Shown here piece after piece: positions 16,042 through 25,145 of a stretch of 52,846 nt of DNA (positions within the stretch are counted from its first letter, which is position 1; each line of letters begins with the position of its first letter). Origin of the DNA: Bacteroidota bacterium (GTDB lineage: Bacteria; Bacteroidota; Bacteroidia; JAHEXY01). The stretch lies in assembly GCA_023251875.1 (NCBI GenBank), contig JAHEXY010000016.1, positions 1 through 52,846 of the forward strand, written 5' to 3'. The notes below the pieces were generated by a model that was not told where the DNA came from, searched no databases, and saw only the letters and a list, made by a program, of their open reading frames with translations. The position numbers were made by a program, and so were the translations under genes.

Positions 16042-17703
16042 TTAAATAGTTTTTTTCCTTAAAATATATAGAATATTTTTTGCTCTAGAAGTTTGCGCAT
16101 AGAATCTAGCTTTTGATTTAGCATCTTTAGGTTCATCAGGATCGATAAGAAACAAAACAGGGGATTCCATACCTTTAAAGCGGCTTATTGTGGTATAATA
16201 AATATGGTCATTCACAAGCTCGTTTGTTGATTTCAATTCAATAAACTGAATTCCACTTCCGCTAAGTTCATTAAGCCTATAAAGTTCATCATTTGCACCA
16301 TTAATAAGGATAATAATTTCATAAGCCTGTAAGTTTCCTTTGCCTATAAATTCGGTAATAGTTTCCTTAAGTATTTCACCAAGATTTTTAAATGAGTTAT
16401 AGGTTAATTCTTTTACTTTCATGCCTTCCGGTACTCCTTCTTTACTTTCAATAGACAGACCTGTTTTCGTTACTATAAACTCATTTATTTTTTTTGTGTT
16501 ACGACAATTTTTAGTAAGACGTTGTTTTGCAAATTTAGATTCTTCAGGTATGCAGGTAAACCGCTGAAAAATATCCTGTTGTTCATCAAGAAATATACTT
16601 ATACGTCCTTCCGGTTTTACCAACTCATATAAAGTTTTTATCCAATTCTGTTTCATATCCTGAGCCTCATCTATAATTAACGTATCAAAGCTTGCTTTCA
16701 ATGATTCTATGGATGTTAAAAATTTGAGTCCAACTACATGTTCAAAAAAATCACCTTTATTATTTTGTTGAGAAAATGACTTCAATTCATCATGCCACCA
16801 AGCGCTATCCATTTTAAGTATTTGTTCTTCAGCAAAAGCATGAAAGGTATTTGCCGTAATGGTTTGTGTATATTTCTGTAGAGTTTGTTGCAATAAATTA
16901 GCAAGCATTCTATTAAAACAAAGCAGCAAAACACGCTCTCCTTTTTCAGCGAGTTCAAGTGAGAGTTTCTGTATAATTAAAGTTTTGCCGGAACCAGCGC
17001 AGCCTTTAGTAAGAATGTGCTTATTATCTAATAGGCTTTTATAATTGTTTATCTGTTCATCCGTAAGCGCCAAATATTTTTGTTCATCTAAGTCGAATCG
17101 CGACCGCAAGGTTTCAAAAAAAAAGGCTCCTCTCAACAATGTCCTTTTTAGTTTTTCAAAGACTTCAATATCAGTTCCAAGTCTCCCGGGCAAACTCATA
17201 CACAAACCGTCTATTGCTCTTATTATGTGTTCAACAGGGGCTATTCTACCTGTATAATCAATTACCTGGTGGCTTTGCAGTGCAGGAGGATACCAATCAT
17301 TATTTGTGTCTTGTGCGGTAGAAAACCACAAGCACCAACCAACTGGAACAGGAGCCAATAAATTATTAAAGTGGTTAGCAAGCCCGTGAGTTTTAGCTGT
17401 AATCTCATTAATCAGATCATTTTGCTTTTCTTTTCCTTGAAGCCAATCCTGGGTTCTGGCATTATACTTAAAACTTCCACCTTTAGCTTCAATTATTAAT
17501 AAGGCATTAAATCTTCCTCCACGTAAGTCTGCAACTAAAAAATCAAATTCCTTCTCTTTCGTTCCTCCATTTTTTGATCGAAGATTAATTGGGATATGAT
17601 AAAATACGATAAAATCATCAGAAAGTTTTTTTAGTGCATCAAACACTTCTTTTTCTCCATATTCTGATTGACGGTTTATTGGAAAGTCAGATGGTATAAT
17701 CAT
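16042..17703 (-). CDS. NERD-nuclease/UvrD-like helicase fusion (helicase A)
   Basis: The 553-residue protein has an N-terminal NERD-type nuclease-like domain (about 10-130), with Asp54 (EFDFLV) and EAKGG (Glu72, Lys74) as PD-(D/E)xK-like residues. A superfamily 1 helicase follows: GCAGSGKT (Walker A), FDTLIIDEAQD (Walker B), FLDEQQDIF, and near the end TTISRFKGMESPVLFLID and QTSRAKNILYIL (motifs V and VI). Such fusions probably unwind and cut DNA or RNA and often sit in defence loci. It is divergent from the RLAA-tailed small genes, with a palindrome in the shared promoter region. It resembles helicase B in layout but not closely in sequence. The exact substrate is unknown. Confidence 0.88.
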   Translation of the reverse strand: MIIPSDFPINRQSEYGEKEVFDALKKLSDDFIVFYHIPINLRSKNGGTKEKEFDFLVADLRGGRFNALLIIEAKGGSFKYNARTQDWLQGKEKQNDLINEITAKTHGLANHFNNLLAPVPVGWCLWFSTAQDTNNDWYPPALQSHQVIDYTGRIAPVEHIIRAIDGLCMSLPGRLGTDIEVFEKLKRTLLRGAFFFETLRSRFDLDEQKYLALTDEQINNYKSLLDNKHILTKGCAGSGKTLIIQKLSLELAEKGERVLLLCFNRMLANLLQQTLQKYTQTITANTFHAFAEEQILKMDSAWWHDELKSFSQQNNKGDFFEHVVGLKFLTSIESLKASFDTLIIDEAQDMKQNWIKTLYELVKPEGRISIFLDEQQDIFQRFTCIPEESKFAKQRLTKNCRNTKKINEFIVTKTGLSIESKEGVPEGMKVKELTYNSFKNLGEILKETITEFIGKGNLQAYEIIILINGANDELYRLNELSGSGIQFIELKSTNELVNDHIYYTTISRFKGMESPVLFLIDPDEPKDAKSKARFYAQTSRAKNILYILRKKTI

Positions 17704-17761
17704 ATAAATTTTAAAATATTAAAATTTAGCCAAAACTATTTTTCTAAAATCGAAACTTTTT

Positions 17762-17776
17762 TACGTTTTTAACGTA
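17762..17776. promoter_or_regulatory. Inverted repeat in divergent promoter region
   Basis: tacgtt-ttt-aacgta is a perfect 6-bp inverted repeat with a 3-base spacer. It lies 58 bases upstream of helicase A (start 17703) and 53 bases upstream of the first RLAA-tailed gene (17830). The position suits an operator acting on one or both divergent genes; a chance AT-rich palindrome is possible. Confidence 0.35.
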
Positions 17777-17829
17777 TAAGGTAGAAATAAAATTATGATA
17801 GCAAAAAGTTTAAATTATAAATAAATCAT

Positions 17830-18489
17830 ATGGAAAATAGTGAGAAATTTAATAAGCTATTAGATCTTCTTGGGGAAGCTGAAGCATTTTTTGATGCAAT
17901 TACCATAGATAATTTATATTTATCTAATCCGGAAGTTGATATATTTTGTAGAGACTTGAATAAAAGTATTAATAATTTGCAAATAGGCAAATTTGATGAA
18001 TTAAATAATTTATTAGAAATTTTTTCAAACGATATTTGGAATGAATTTACTAATTCTGAAGCTCAAAGATATATCTCCGAAATATATTGCTTGATAAATG
18101 AAATACAAAAAGAAGAAAATGAGAATAAATATTTGCCACACATAGATATAAATCGTAGTGATAATAGTGAAAAATTTAATACTCTGTTAAATTTACTTGA
18201 TGAAGCCGAACATTTGTTAACCAAAAATACAAATGGCAATATGGGCACTGTAGAAACTGCAGAATTTCTATTAGCTCTTAATAATAAAATAAATAAATTA
18301 AAAGGGGGAAAGCTAGATGAGTTAAATAGTGTTTTAAAAATATTTTCACCGTATAATGATTGGAATAAGGTTACATGGAATGATGGAAAAAAATTAGGAG
18401 AAAAAATATTTCATTTAATAAGAGAATTACAAGATGAAATGGAAATATATTTTATTCCGATACTACCAATTCATAGGCTAGCTGCTTGA
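17830..18489 (+). CDS. Hypothetical two-unit helical protein with RLAA tail
   Basis: Not recognised. The 219 residues are two copies of a ~105-residue helical unit (SEKFNKLLDLLGEAEAF... and SEKFNTLLNLLDEAEHL...), each with a middle segment INNL/INKL-x-x-GK-x-DELN and a C-terminal helix. The protein ends HRLAA. The next gene encodes a single unit that also ends RLAA. The LAA end resembles the ssrA degradation tag recognised by ClpXP, so these may be short-lived proteins. The unit one/unit two junction looks like a fused gene end and start (PHIDINRSDNSEKF). It lies between two NERD helicases, divergent from A and convergent with B. It might be a regulator or inhibitor of them; that is inference. 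Confidence 0.75.
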   Translation: MENSEKFNKLLDLLGEAEAFFDAITIDNLYLSNPEVDIFCRDLNKSINNLQIGKFDELNNLLEIFSNDIWNEFTNSEAQRYISEIYCLINEIQKEENENKYLPHIDINRSDNSEKFNTLLNLLDEAEHLLTKNTNGNMGTVETAEFLLALNNKINKLKGGKLDELNSVLKIFSPYNDWNKVTWNDGKKLGEKIFHLIRELQDEMEIYFIPILPIHRLAA

Positions 18490-18530
18490 TTTCTTTTTAT
18501 GTTCTTAATCTTTAAACTTAAATAAATCAT

Positions 18531-18851
18531 ATGGAAAATAGTAAGAAATTTAAGAAGCTATTAGATCTTCTTGATGAAGCCGAAGGATTATATGGAGAAA
18601 TTATGATTGGTAATGATTCAACTTATTTCATAGAGATTGAAGAATTTAGGAAAAATTTAAATGAAAGCATTAATGAACTAAGAAAAGGAAAACTTGAAGA
18701 ATTAGATTTTTTAGAAGATATATTTTTATCTAATAATGATTGGGATATTTTAACTGGGTACTGGTATAGAGAATTAGGTGAAAAAATTGGCATCCTTATA
18801 AGTGAGCTAAAATTAGCGAGGGAAGAAGAAAATTATAGACTAGCTGCATAA
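18531..18851 (+). CDS. Hypothetical one-unit helical protein with RLAA tail
   Basis: Not recognised. The 106-residue paralogue of each half of the preceding protein starts MENSKKFKKLLDLLDEAEG and ends NYRLAA. The DNA around the start, aaataaatcatatggaaaat, is the same as upstream of 17830, so a whole gene including its translation-start region was duplicated. It is acidic, all-helical by eye and without membrane segments. It lies 41 bases after the two-unit gene, in the same transcript, and converges on helicase B. The conserved RLAA C-terminus in both proteins argues that the tail matters. Confidence 0.7.
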   Translation: MENSKKFKKLLDLLDEAEGLYGEIMIGNDSTYFIEIEEFRKNLNESINELRKGKLEELDFLEDIFLSNNDWDILTGYWYRELGEKIGILISELKLAREEENYRLAA

Positions 18852-18872
18852 TTCAATTTATGCAATTCCCCC

Positions 18873-20555
18873 CTAGCACACCAACACATAAAGCTTAACC
18901 TTTGCCCTTGATGCGCCAATTAAGAGTTGCAGCATGATATTTGATTTTTCATTTAAAATATCTTTGATAACCAAAATAATAATATCTCTTTCGAGTCCTT
19001 TAAATTTAAGTGAACTGGTGTACCAAAAACCATGATTTTTTGTACCCAACTTTGAAGGGGTTAGTAATTCAAAATAATTATCCTTTTCTATTTCGGTTTG
19101 CAATTGACGTTTTACATTGTTTTTTATGCCAATTAAATTAGAACTAAACAGAACCGCCAATTGCTCATTCAAGTTTTTATGCTTTTTATGGCTATCAATA
19201 ATTTTTTTTACTGCCGGTATTATTTCATTTTCATTTTTCTGGTTTTGAATAACAACATCATGCCCAAATTTTTTAGTAAAGTCAATAGTGCCGGAACCTA
19301 TTTCAGCAATAAACTCATTTAAACCTTCGCCACCGGTAGCCCTGTAATTTTCATAAAGTTTATAGTGTGCTGCATGGTGTTTTAAAAGGCTTAGCGTTTT
19401 TGTATAATTGGGAGAAAAAGCTTGTGCCATATCATACAGTACGAGATAACTCGCAATAGACATACCATTTTCTCCATCGGCAAGCAGGTTGTTTAATACT
19501 ACATCAACGCCTTTATCAAATAGATCTTGGGCTTCATCAAGCACTATAAAATCGAAATGGGCTAAACTATTTTTACTTTTTAGTTCGGCTATGGCTTTTA
19601 AAATAAAGTCAGGAATTGTATCAATATTGGTGTAGCTAAGTTCCTTTTCATCCAGGCCTGCTTGTTTTAATAATTTTTGAACAAATTTATACAAGGGAAA
19701 TACTTCCATGTTTTTCAATAAGCCCTTATTCATCACTTCATTTTTTATATGGGCAGCCAAAAGTTCGTTCCAGCATAAATAAAGTCCCTTTTCTCCCTGA
19801 GAAGTTTTGCGAATCATGTGAGAGAGCGCATAACTCGATTTGCCACTACCGGGAGGGCCTTGTATAATAATTCGTTTGTTTTCTATTAAGCCATCCAAAA
19901 TTATTTTATTCAAATTGAGTCGCTTCTTTGCTTTTTCGCTCGATTGTAATAAATGGCTGAGGTTTTGGTCGGGAATAACTTTGGGACTTAATTCATCAAT
20001 GATATTATTTATCTGAACACTATTTAAATCTGTTACTTTCCATTTTGCTATTCGCTTACCTTTTTCTAAAATCTCAAGTAAAAAATTACGAAAGGTATCT
20101 TCAATTCCTAAGTGCCAAAAATTATCAAAACTTATTCCATCATAATTAAAGGTAGATTGAGGAAAAGCAACGGCATGGCTTACCACGCAATCTCTGATTT
20201 GTTTTTCCTTTAAATGCTTAATTATCGAAGCGGCATTGTCATCAGCTTGAACAAATGGAGATTCATCCATACGTTTACTCAAATTAAAAAACTGATTTGC
20301 AGCATAATAAAAAGTATTTTCTTTGTATTCAATTAATCCACCTTTTACTTCCATTACAATAAGACCTCGCTTATTTAAGAAGACGAAATCACCCTCTCCT
20401 GTTTTTTTAGTGATATGTTTAGCAATCCTCATATTATAAAAAACATGCCATTCCTCTTCTTTATCATATAGCAATGATTCTGTTATGAGTTTATCCAATG
20501 CCTGCTCGCCTTCGTTAGTAATATTATAGGGAGAATAATGTTTTTTAAGGCTCAT
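18873..20555 (-). CDS. NERD-nuclease/helicase fusion (helicase B)
   Basis: The 560-residue protein has a NERD-like nuclease domain at about 15-120 (Asp56 in GDFVFL; VMEVKGG with Glu69 and Lys71). A superfamily 1 helicase follows: GPPGSGKS (Walker A, about residue 235), FDFIVLDEAQDLF (Walker B), YENYRATGGEGL, SSLKFKGLERDIIILV and GASRAKVKLYVLVC at the very end. It is the third gene of an operon after the YhaO-like and YhaN-like genes (22-base gap), which suggests it works on DNA ends processed by that pair. A near-identical C-terminal fragment lies at 15923-16010, evidence of past duplication. Substrate and trigger are unknown. Confidence 0.88.
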   Translation of the reverse strand: MSLKKHYSPYNITNEGEQALDKLITESLLYDKEEEWHVFYNMRIAKHITKKTGEGDFVFLNKRGLIVMEVKGGLIEYKENTFYYAANQFFNLSKRMDESPFVQADDNAASIIKHLKEKQIRDCVVSHAVAFPQSTFNYDGISFDNFWHLGIEDTFRNFLLEILEKGKRIAKWKVTDLNSVQINNIIDELSPKVIPDQNLSHLLQSSEKAKKRLNLNKIILDGLIENKRIIIQGPPGSGKSSYALSHMIRKTSQGEKGLYLCWNELLAAHIKNEVMNKGLLKNMEVFPLYKFVQKLLKQAGLDEKELSYTNIDTIPDFILKAIAELKSKNSLAHFDFIVLDEAQDLFDKGVDVVLNNLLADGENGMSIASYLVLYDMAQAFSPNYTKTLSLLKHHAAHYKLYENYRATGGEGLNEFIAEIGSGTIDFTKKFGHDVVIQNQKNENEIIPAVKKIIDSHKKHKNLNEQLAVLFSSNLIGIKNNVKRQLQTEIEKDNYFELLTPSKLGTKNHGFWYTSSLKFKGLERDIIILVIKDILNEKSNIMLQLLIGASRAKVKLYVLVC

Positions 20556-20577
20556 GTTGAATTGTAATAGTATAAAA

Positions 20578-23001
20578 TTAGATATTGATACAATTATTGC
20601 TTAATAAACTACCATGTGCAGGCTGACAAGTAAAAACAAGAACCTGTTTATCATTGGCAAATTCTCTGATAAGCGATGCAGCAGCTTTTTGCCTTTCAGG
20701 ATCCATATCTGTTAATGGATCGTCCATTGCAATAAAACCATTTTGATCTTTAAGATAATAACCAGACATACTTAGTCTGAGGGCCAATGCCAATGAATCG
20801 TTAGTGCCTTGCGAAAGCAAATCGGTTGTAAATTTTAGTGTGCCATTTGAAATTTCAGATGGAACAATAGTATCCATTATTAATTCTTTGTATTTACTAA
20901 TGGTTAGTTTTTCAAAATACTCTTGTGTTTTTTGATAATAGGGTTTAAATACTGCATCATTTCCTACTTCAAGTATTGCATCCAGTTTTTCTAAAATTAA
21001 TGAATAGGCTTTACCCTCTCGTTTTAATTTTTCAAAATCATTTTCATAAACCGCTATTTCTGCCTTAAGCTCATCTGATGACTTTTCAGGTTCATTGGCT
21101 AATAATTCTGTTCTTTCAGTACTCAAGCCATGGAATTCAATTTTTACCTTATCAAGTTCATCTCTTTTTAATTCAAATTCTTTAATAAACCCTTCGGCAG
21201 AAGCTATATTTTCAGGAAGCGGTTTTAATTCTTTTATTTTGTTTTCAATTTCACGCTGCTTCACCCTTTCATCTAATAAATCATCATCAAGTTTTTTATA
21301 ACTTGTATAAAGGTTCAATAATTCGCTCAATGCTTTTGCATCCGACTCATTTTTAGTTTTTGTTTCGGCATACAATTTATCTTTTATCGAAATTTCATTT
21401 CTTAGAAATTGAACATCCCTTGATGCAGCCAATTGATCAACCTCTTTTATTTCTTTCGAAAGATCCTCTATTTTATCTTTACCCAATACACTTTCAAGAC
21501 TTTTATTCAGAACCTGGAGGTCTGATTTTGCTTGCTTTTCTTTTTCTAATAATGCTTCCAGATCAGATGTTTTTTCTACATCATATTTTTTAAAAATAGT
21601 ATTGAGTTTATCGTTAGCCGTATTTATTTTTTCAATTAAAACCTGAACATCTTCATTTCCTGATGAAGCATTTAAAATAAAATTATCTGTTTCCAAAATG
21701 AATCGCCCTGATACATTCGACTCAAATTTTTCATTGGGTTTTATTTCAAGGCTTTCTTCATTTTCAATACCCCTTGTAAGTTTGGCATTTACCAGTTTTT
21801 TAGCAATAATAGATAAACTAAGTTGCTGGGCTGCCAGTTTTATTTGGGTATCATTTAATATTTTAATATTGGCTTTGGCTTCATTCAAATCTGTTGGGTC
21901 TACTTTTATTAAATTTTCGGTCTTTAAAAGCTGCTCTTTAATTTGCGCTAGAATTTTTGAGGCATTTTCAAATTTTTCTTTTTTCGATTGTATAGAAGCT
22001 TTTTTATCTGCAATTTTTAATTCATCATTTATTTTTTTCAATTCCTCATCTAATTCAAGTAATTTTTGCGCATAGTTTTTTGTATTGGCTTCCAGTATAG
22101 GAAAATGAGCAAGATCCTTTTGCATTTTCTCCGTTTTTAATTTAATGGTATTAAGTAAAGAAGTCAATTCACTATGCTTGCGTACATCATCTACTAATTG
22201 CTTATTGGTTTCAACAAAGCCTTGTAGGGTTCTAAGTTTTAATTGAATCGCTTCAATTTTTTTAGCCAGGGCATCAAGTTTAGCGTCATAATCTAAACTC
22301 AATTTTAAATTTCTGCGAGAAGTTTCTTTTTCATAATATTTTTTGAGAATGTAACCAACCTTGTTTTTATGTGGAATGTCAATTCCAGTCCCATTTAAGG
22401 GTAAAGCAAGAATGTCATTCCAGTTGTTGTAATAATCATCACATTTATTTTTCAAAAGCTGCTTTAATACCTCAACAGAAATTCCTCCTTGCAACTGAAC
22501 AGCTCCTCTTAAAATTCCGGAAAAGGAATTGATAATATCTTTTTCCTTTTCCTTCTTTATAGTTTCAATTGTAGCTGAAAGAGTATTTTGTTTGGCAAAT
22601 AAAACATTCTCCCAAGTAGCTCTATTTAACCGAATTAGATTTTCAAGTTCTTTTTGTACAGTAACAGGATTAGTTGTAACACTTGAATCAGGCTTTATAA
22701 GTTTAGATACACTTGTACCTCCCCATGATTTAGTTAGGACATATTTTTTTTCATCAATCTCAAATTCCATTGTGATATTTATTGTATCACCACCTCCAAT
22801 AGGCAAAAAATTCTCAATTTCTTTTTTAGTTTTATCTTTTAATGGAATAGTAGGTATAAATAAAGCAAGTAAAATGGCACGGACAATTGTACTTTTTCCG
22901 GCTTCATTTTTTCCAACTATTACATTGAGTCCATCTGTGAAAGTAATTTCACGTTCCCTTATCCCGGCAAAAGGATGAAGTATAATTTTTTTAATAATCA
23001 T
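20578..23001 (-). CDS. YhaN/SbcC-like SMC-type ATPase
   Basis: The 807-residue protein starts with an SMC/Rad50 N-terminal ATPase half (IVGKNEAGKSTIVRA). A long coiled coil of roughly 550 residues follows, interrupted near the middle by a short globular stretch. The C-terminal half has LSQGTNDSLALALRLS (ABC signature), FIAMDDPLTDMD (Walker B) and FTCQPAHG (switch His). No CxxC zinc hook is seen at the coiled-coil apex, so it is closer to YhaN than to classical Rad50/SbcC and is shorter than both. Partnered with the overlapping phosphoesterase gene, it would form an ATP-driven DNA-end clamp and nuclease. Coding overlaps upstream by 4 bases. Family assignment is firm; a defence or repair role is inferred. 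Confidence 0.9.
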   Translation of the reverse strand: MIIKKIILHPFAGIREREITFTDGLNVIVGKNEAGKSTIVRAILLALFIPTIPLKDKTKKEIENFLPIGGGDTINITMEFEIDEKKYVLTKSWGGTSVSKLIKPDSSVTTNPVTVQKELENLIRLNRATWENVLFAKQNTLSATIETIKKEKEKDIINSFSGILRGAVQLQGGISVEVLKQLLKNKCDDYYNNWNDILALPLNGTGIDIPHKNKVGYILKKYYEKETSRRNLKLSLDYDAKLDALAKKIEAIQLKLRTLQGFVETNKQLVDDVRKHSELTSLLNTIKLKTEKMQKDLAHFPILEANTKNYAQKLLELDEELKKINDELKIADKKASIQSKKEKFENASKILAQIKEQLLKTENLIKVDPTDLNEAKANIKILNDTQIKLAAQQLSLSIIAKKLVNAKLTRGIENEESLEIKPNEKFESNVSGRFILETDNFILNASSGNEDVQVLIEKINTANDKLNTIFKKYDVEKTSDLEALLEKEKQAKSDLQVLNKSLESVLGKDKIEDLSKEIKEVDQLAASRDVQFLRNEISIKDKLYAETKTKNESDAKALSELLNLYTSYKKLDDDLLDERVKQREIENKIKELKPLPENIASAEGFIKEFELKRDELDKVKIEFHGLSTERTELLANEPEKSSDELKAEIAVYENDFEKLKREGKAYSLILEKLDAILEVGNDAVFKPYYQKTQEYFEKLTISKYKELIMDTIVPSEISNGTLKFTTDLLSQGTNDSLALALRLSMSGYYLKDQNGFIAMDDPLTDMDPERQKAAASLIREFANDKQVLVFTCQPAHGSLLSNNCINI

Positions 23002-24125
23002 AATTTTGATTTTTCTATTAGTTCATTTGCGAGTTGAAGTGCTAATCCATCATCATCAGCTGAAATTAATGACGAAAGTAATTGATGCGGTATTGAATCA
23101 TTTGGATATAATGCATTGATGTACGCCTGGTCAATATATTCATTTAGTAAGTCGTTGCTTTGAAAAAATAAAAATTCATCATTTAATTGCTGAAGTTTAT
23201 TTCTGGCTTTTGCTAAATCTTCCATTTTTAATCTTCCATTCAGCTCAATACGTAACATTGAATTTAATTTATCAAGGCTATTTAATTCCATTACTAATTT
23301 TTCAAAATCGTCCAATGAATTGAGTTGCCATTTCAGGTCGAAAAATTTAATACTTCCGGTTTCTATCAAATCTGCTTTGATTGATTTTTTTTCATCAACC
23401 TCAATTAACCAACAGTAACCTCCATGTTTACGATCCCAACCATCGGGAGTATGAGTGGCCGGCATAAAATAACCCGGATTGGTAGAAACCGAAGTTTTAG
23501 GATAGGGCACATGTATATGTCCGAGCAGCCAAAAATCAAGCTTGCTGTCTTTTAATTCCTGAGGTTTCATATTAAAATATTTCTCTCTCTCATCAAGGCC
23601 CATTCCTTCAACATTTCCATGTGCAATACCAATATTTATTGCTTCCGGTTCAAGAGTTTCTTTTGCCACCCACCCAATCATATTTTCTTCTGAATGTTTG
23701 CTTTTGCAACAAGCCGGAAAAAATACAAGCTTTTGGTCTTTTATGTTAAATTCTTGTGGTGCGTATTCAGATAAAATAAATAGTTTTTGCTCATCGGCCT
23801 CTTTATGAAATTTGTCCCATAATGTACCTGATGATGATTCAAAAAAATCGTGATTTCCAGGAACTATCAATACCGCCTCCCCTGCAAAAGAATTTAAGAT
23901 TTTTACAGTTGCTTTAATATCTCCTGACTTTACATTTACGCTATCGAATAAATCTCCTGCAATTACTAAAAAATGACAATGTGTTTCATTGGCATTGTCA
24001 ACAATTCTCTTTAATGCATTTAATCGCTCTTCAAGTAGTTTTTCTTTTACTTTTTGGGGGTATTCTTTATTACTAAATTTCATGCCAATATGATTATCGG
24101 CAGTGTGCATAATTTTTATAGCCAT
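22998..24125 (-). CDS. YhaO/SbcD-like metallophosphoesterase nuclease
   Basis: The 375-residue protein carries the calcineurin-like Mre11/SbcD motifs in order: ADNHIG (Asp10, His12), IAGDLFD (Asp58), VPGNHDFF, GIAHGNVEG and LLGHIHVPYP. A C-terminal capping region follows. These residues bind two metal ions, typically manganese, for DNA exonuclease and endonuclease activity. It is the first gene of the operon and its end overlaps the YhaN-like gene by 4 bases, so the two products should form a complex. Length is close to YhaO/SbcD. A chromosomal repair role is possible, but the island setting and the downstream NERD helicase favour a specialised module. Confidence 0.92.
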   Translation of the reverse strand: MAIKIMHTADNHIGMKFSNKEYPQKVKEKLLEERLNALKRIVDNANETHCHFLVIAGDLFDSVNVKSGDIKATVKILNSFAGEAVLIVPGNHDFFESSSGTLWDKFHKEADEQKLFILSEYAPQEFNIKDQKLVFFPACCKSKHSEENMIGWVAKETLEPEAINIGIAHGNVEGMGLDEREKYFNMKPQELKDSKLDFWLLGHIHVPYPKTSVSTNPGYFMPATHTPDGWDRKHGGYCWLIEVDEKKSIKADLIETGSIKFFDLKWQLNSLDDFEKLVMELNSLDKLNSMLRIELNGRLKMEDLAKARNKLQQLNDEFLFFQSNDLLNEYIDQAYINALYPNDSIPHQLLSSLISADDDGLALQLANELIEKSKL

Positions 24126-24265
24126 TTTTCAATTGAATTTTAAGATGCTAAACTTACTAAATATATTCTACGAATATTCTATTAATAAGTTGCAAGGAAA
24201 CAATAATTTATTTTTATTAGTGGGCATCATAACAATCTGCGTTATCAGCGTTCCAATTATATTAT

Positions 24266-24838
24266 TTATTTAAGCTTCGGTAAAGGATCTTTAAGCCCCG
24301 ATTGCCCAAAATCATATTTATACTTTATATACATACTCGTGTATGGGTCGCTATACCATGCCCAATTGGCCGCAACATATCTAAAAGTATTTATGCCTAT
24401 CCATGGGGCGCCTAGGTTTTTGGTTGTAGTACTCAAGTCAATATTTAAACCATCAACAGTGCATTTGTTTCTTTTACCATAACCCCAACGGTAATATGTT
24501 TTGCCATAACCAATTTTTAAATCAAAATAATTTGATTCAGCCATGAGATTAATGGTATTGTGCCAATGCCTTTTGTTACCAAATCGAAATTTAACCATGG
24601 TTAAATATTTAGAAGCCGATATGCCATAATTAACCGGCATACCCTGTATAGGATATTGAAACAATCCCATATCGCAACTTACACCACAGCATATACCATG
24701 GGTTGTAAATGTATAGCCAATAAATGCGCCCGGTGATACATAAAAATTTGCTTTACCTAATGACTGTCCATTTGCGGAGGATATACATAAAGCGGTAAAT
24801 GCCATTAAAATGAATTTAACAGATTTTTTCATGATCAT
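24266..24838 (-). CDS. Hypothetical secreted or outer-membrane protein
   Basis: Function unknown. The 190-residue protein has a signal peptide (KFILMAFTALCISSANGQS). The rest is rich in Gly, Tyr, Trp and alternating strands (FYVSPGAFIGYTF, FDLKIGYGKTYYRWGYG, YIKYKYDFGQ), in the style of a small outer-membrane beta-barrel or periplasmic beta protein. Three Cys around ICCGVSC may form disulfides. It is not obviously linked to the island genes around it. A fragment of the repeat family seen at 10481 and 28793 lies just downstream (24234-24253). Confidence 0.65.
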   Translation of the reverse strand: MIMKKSVKFILMAFTALCISSANGQSLGKANFYVSPGAFIGYTFTTHGICCGVSCDMGLFQYPIQGMPVNYGISASKYLTMVKFRFGNKRHWHNTINLMAESNYFDLKIGYGKTYYRWGYGKRNKCTVDGLNIDLSTTTKNLGAPWIGINTFRYVAANWAWYSDPYTSMYIKYKYDFGQSGLKDPLPKLK

Positions 24839-24850
24839 TATTTTATGAAG

Positions 24851-24954
24851 ATTTCTAAAAACTTGTTTTTTAAGCCCTCATCCTGACCTTCCCGAAAAAT
24901 CGGGACAAGTACTCCCAAAGGAGAAGGAAATACAAGGAATAAGTTTTTAGAAAT
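24851..24954. repeat. MITE-like element, copy of the 29031 family
   Basis: Terminal inverted repeats atttctaaaaactt (24851-24864) and aagtttttagaaat (24941-24954) enclose a GC-richer core beginning taagccctcatcctgacc and including the hairpin cttcccgaaaaatcgggac. The core is nearly identical to that of 29031-29143, while the termini differ from that copy beyond ttctaaaaa. It is non-coding. Confidence 0.7.
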
Positions 24955-25097
24955 GCCTCGATTTAATTTATAAAAAACGTAGTGTTTTAATCAATATTTT
25001 GGGTTGAGGTTGTAGAAATGAATAAAATATTTAACTAGTATTGGTATAATACGAATGAGGTTTTTAAAAGTTGCATATATAAAGGCTGCAACTTATA

Positions 25098-25113
25098 GTA
25101 TACGTTATCGTAT
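25098..25113. promoter_or_regulatory. Palindrome upstream of the 25146 gene
   Basis: tatacg-ttat-cgtata is a perfect 6-bp inverted repeat with a 4-base spacer, 32 bases before the start of the small gene at 25146. The position fits an operator overlapping the promoter or 5' leader. It may also be chance in AT-rich sequence. Confidence 0.35.
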
Positions 25114-25145
25114 ATAATTAGGTACAAAACTCTAAATTAAATATT

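Noticed and set aside
20578-23001. Classical SbcC/Rad50
   Set aside because: The protein is shorter and has no CxxC zinc hook at the coiled-coil centre, so YhaN-like is a better description.
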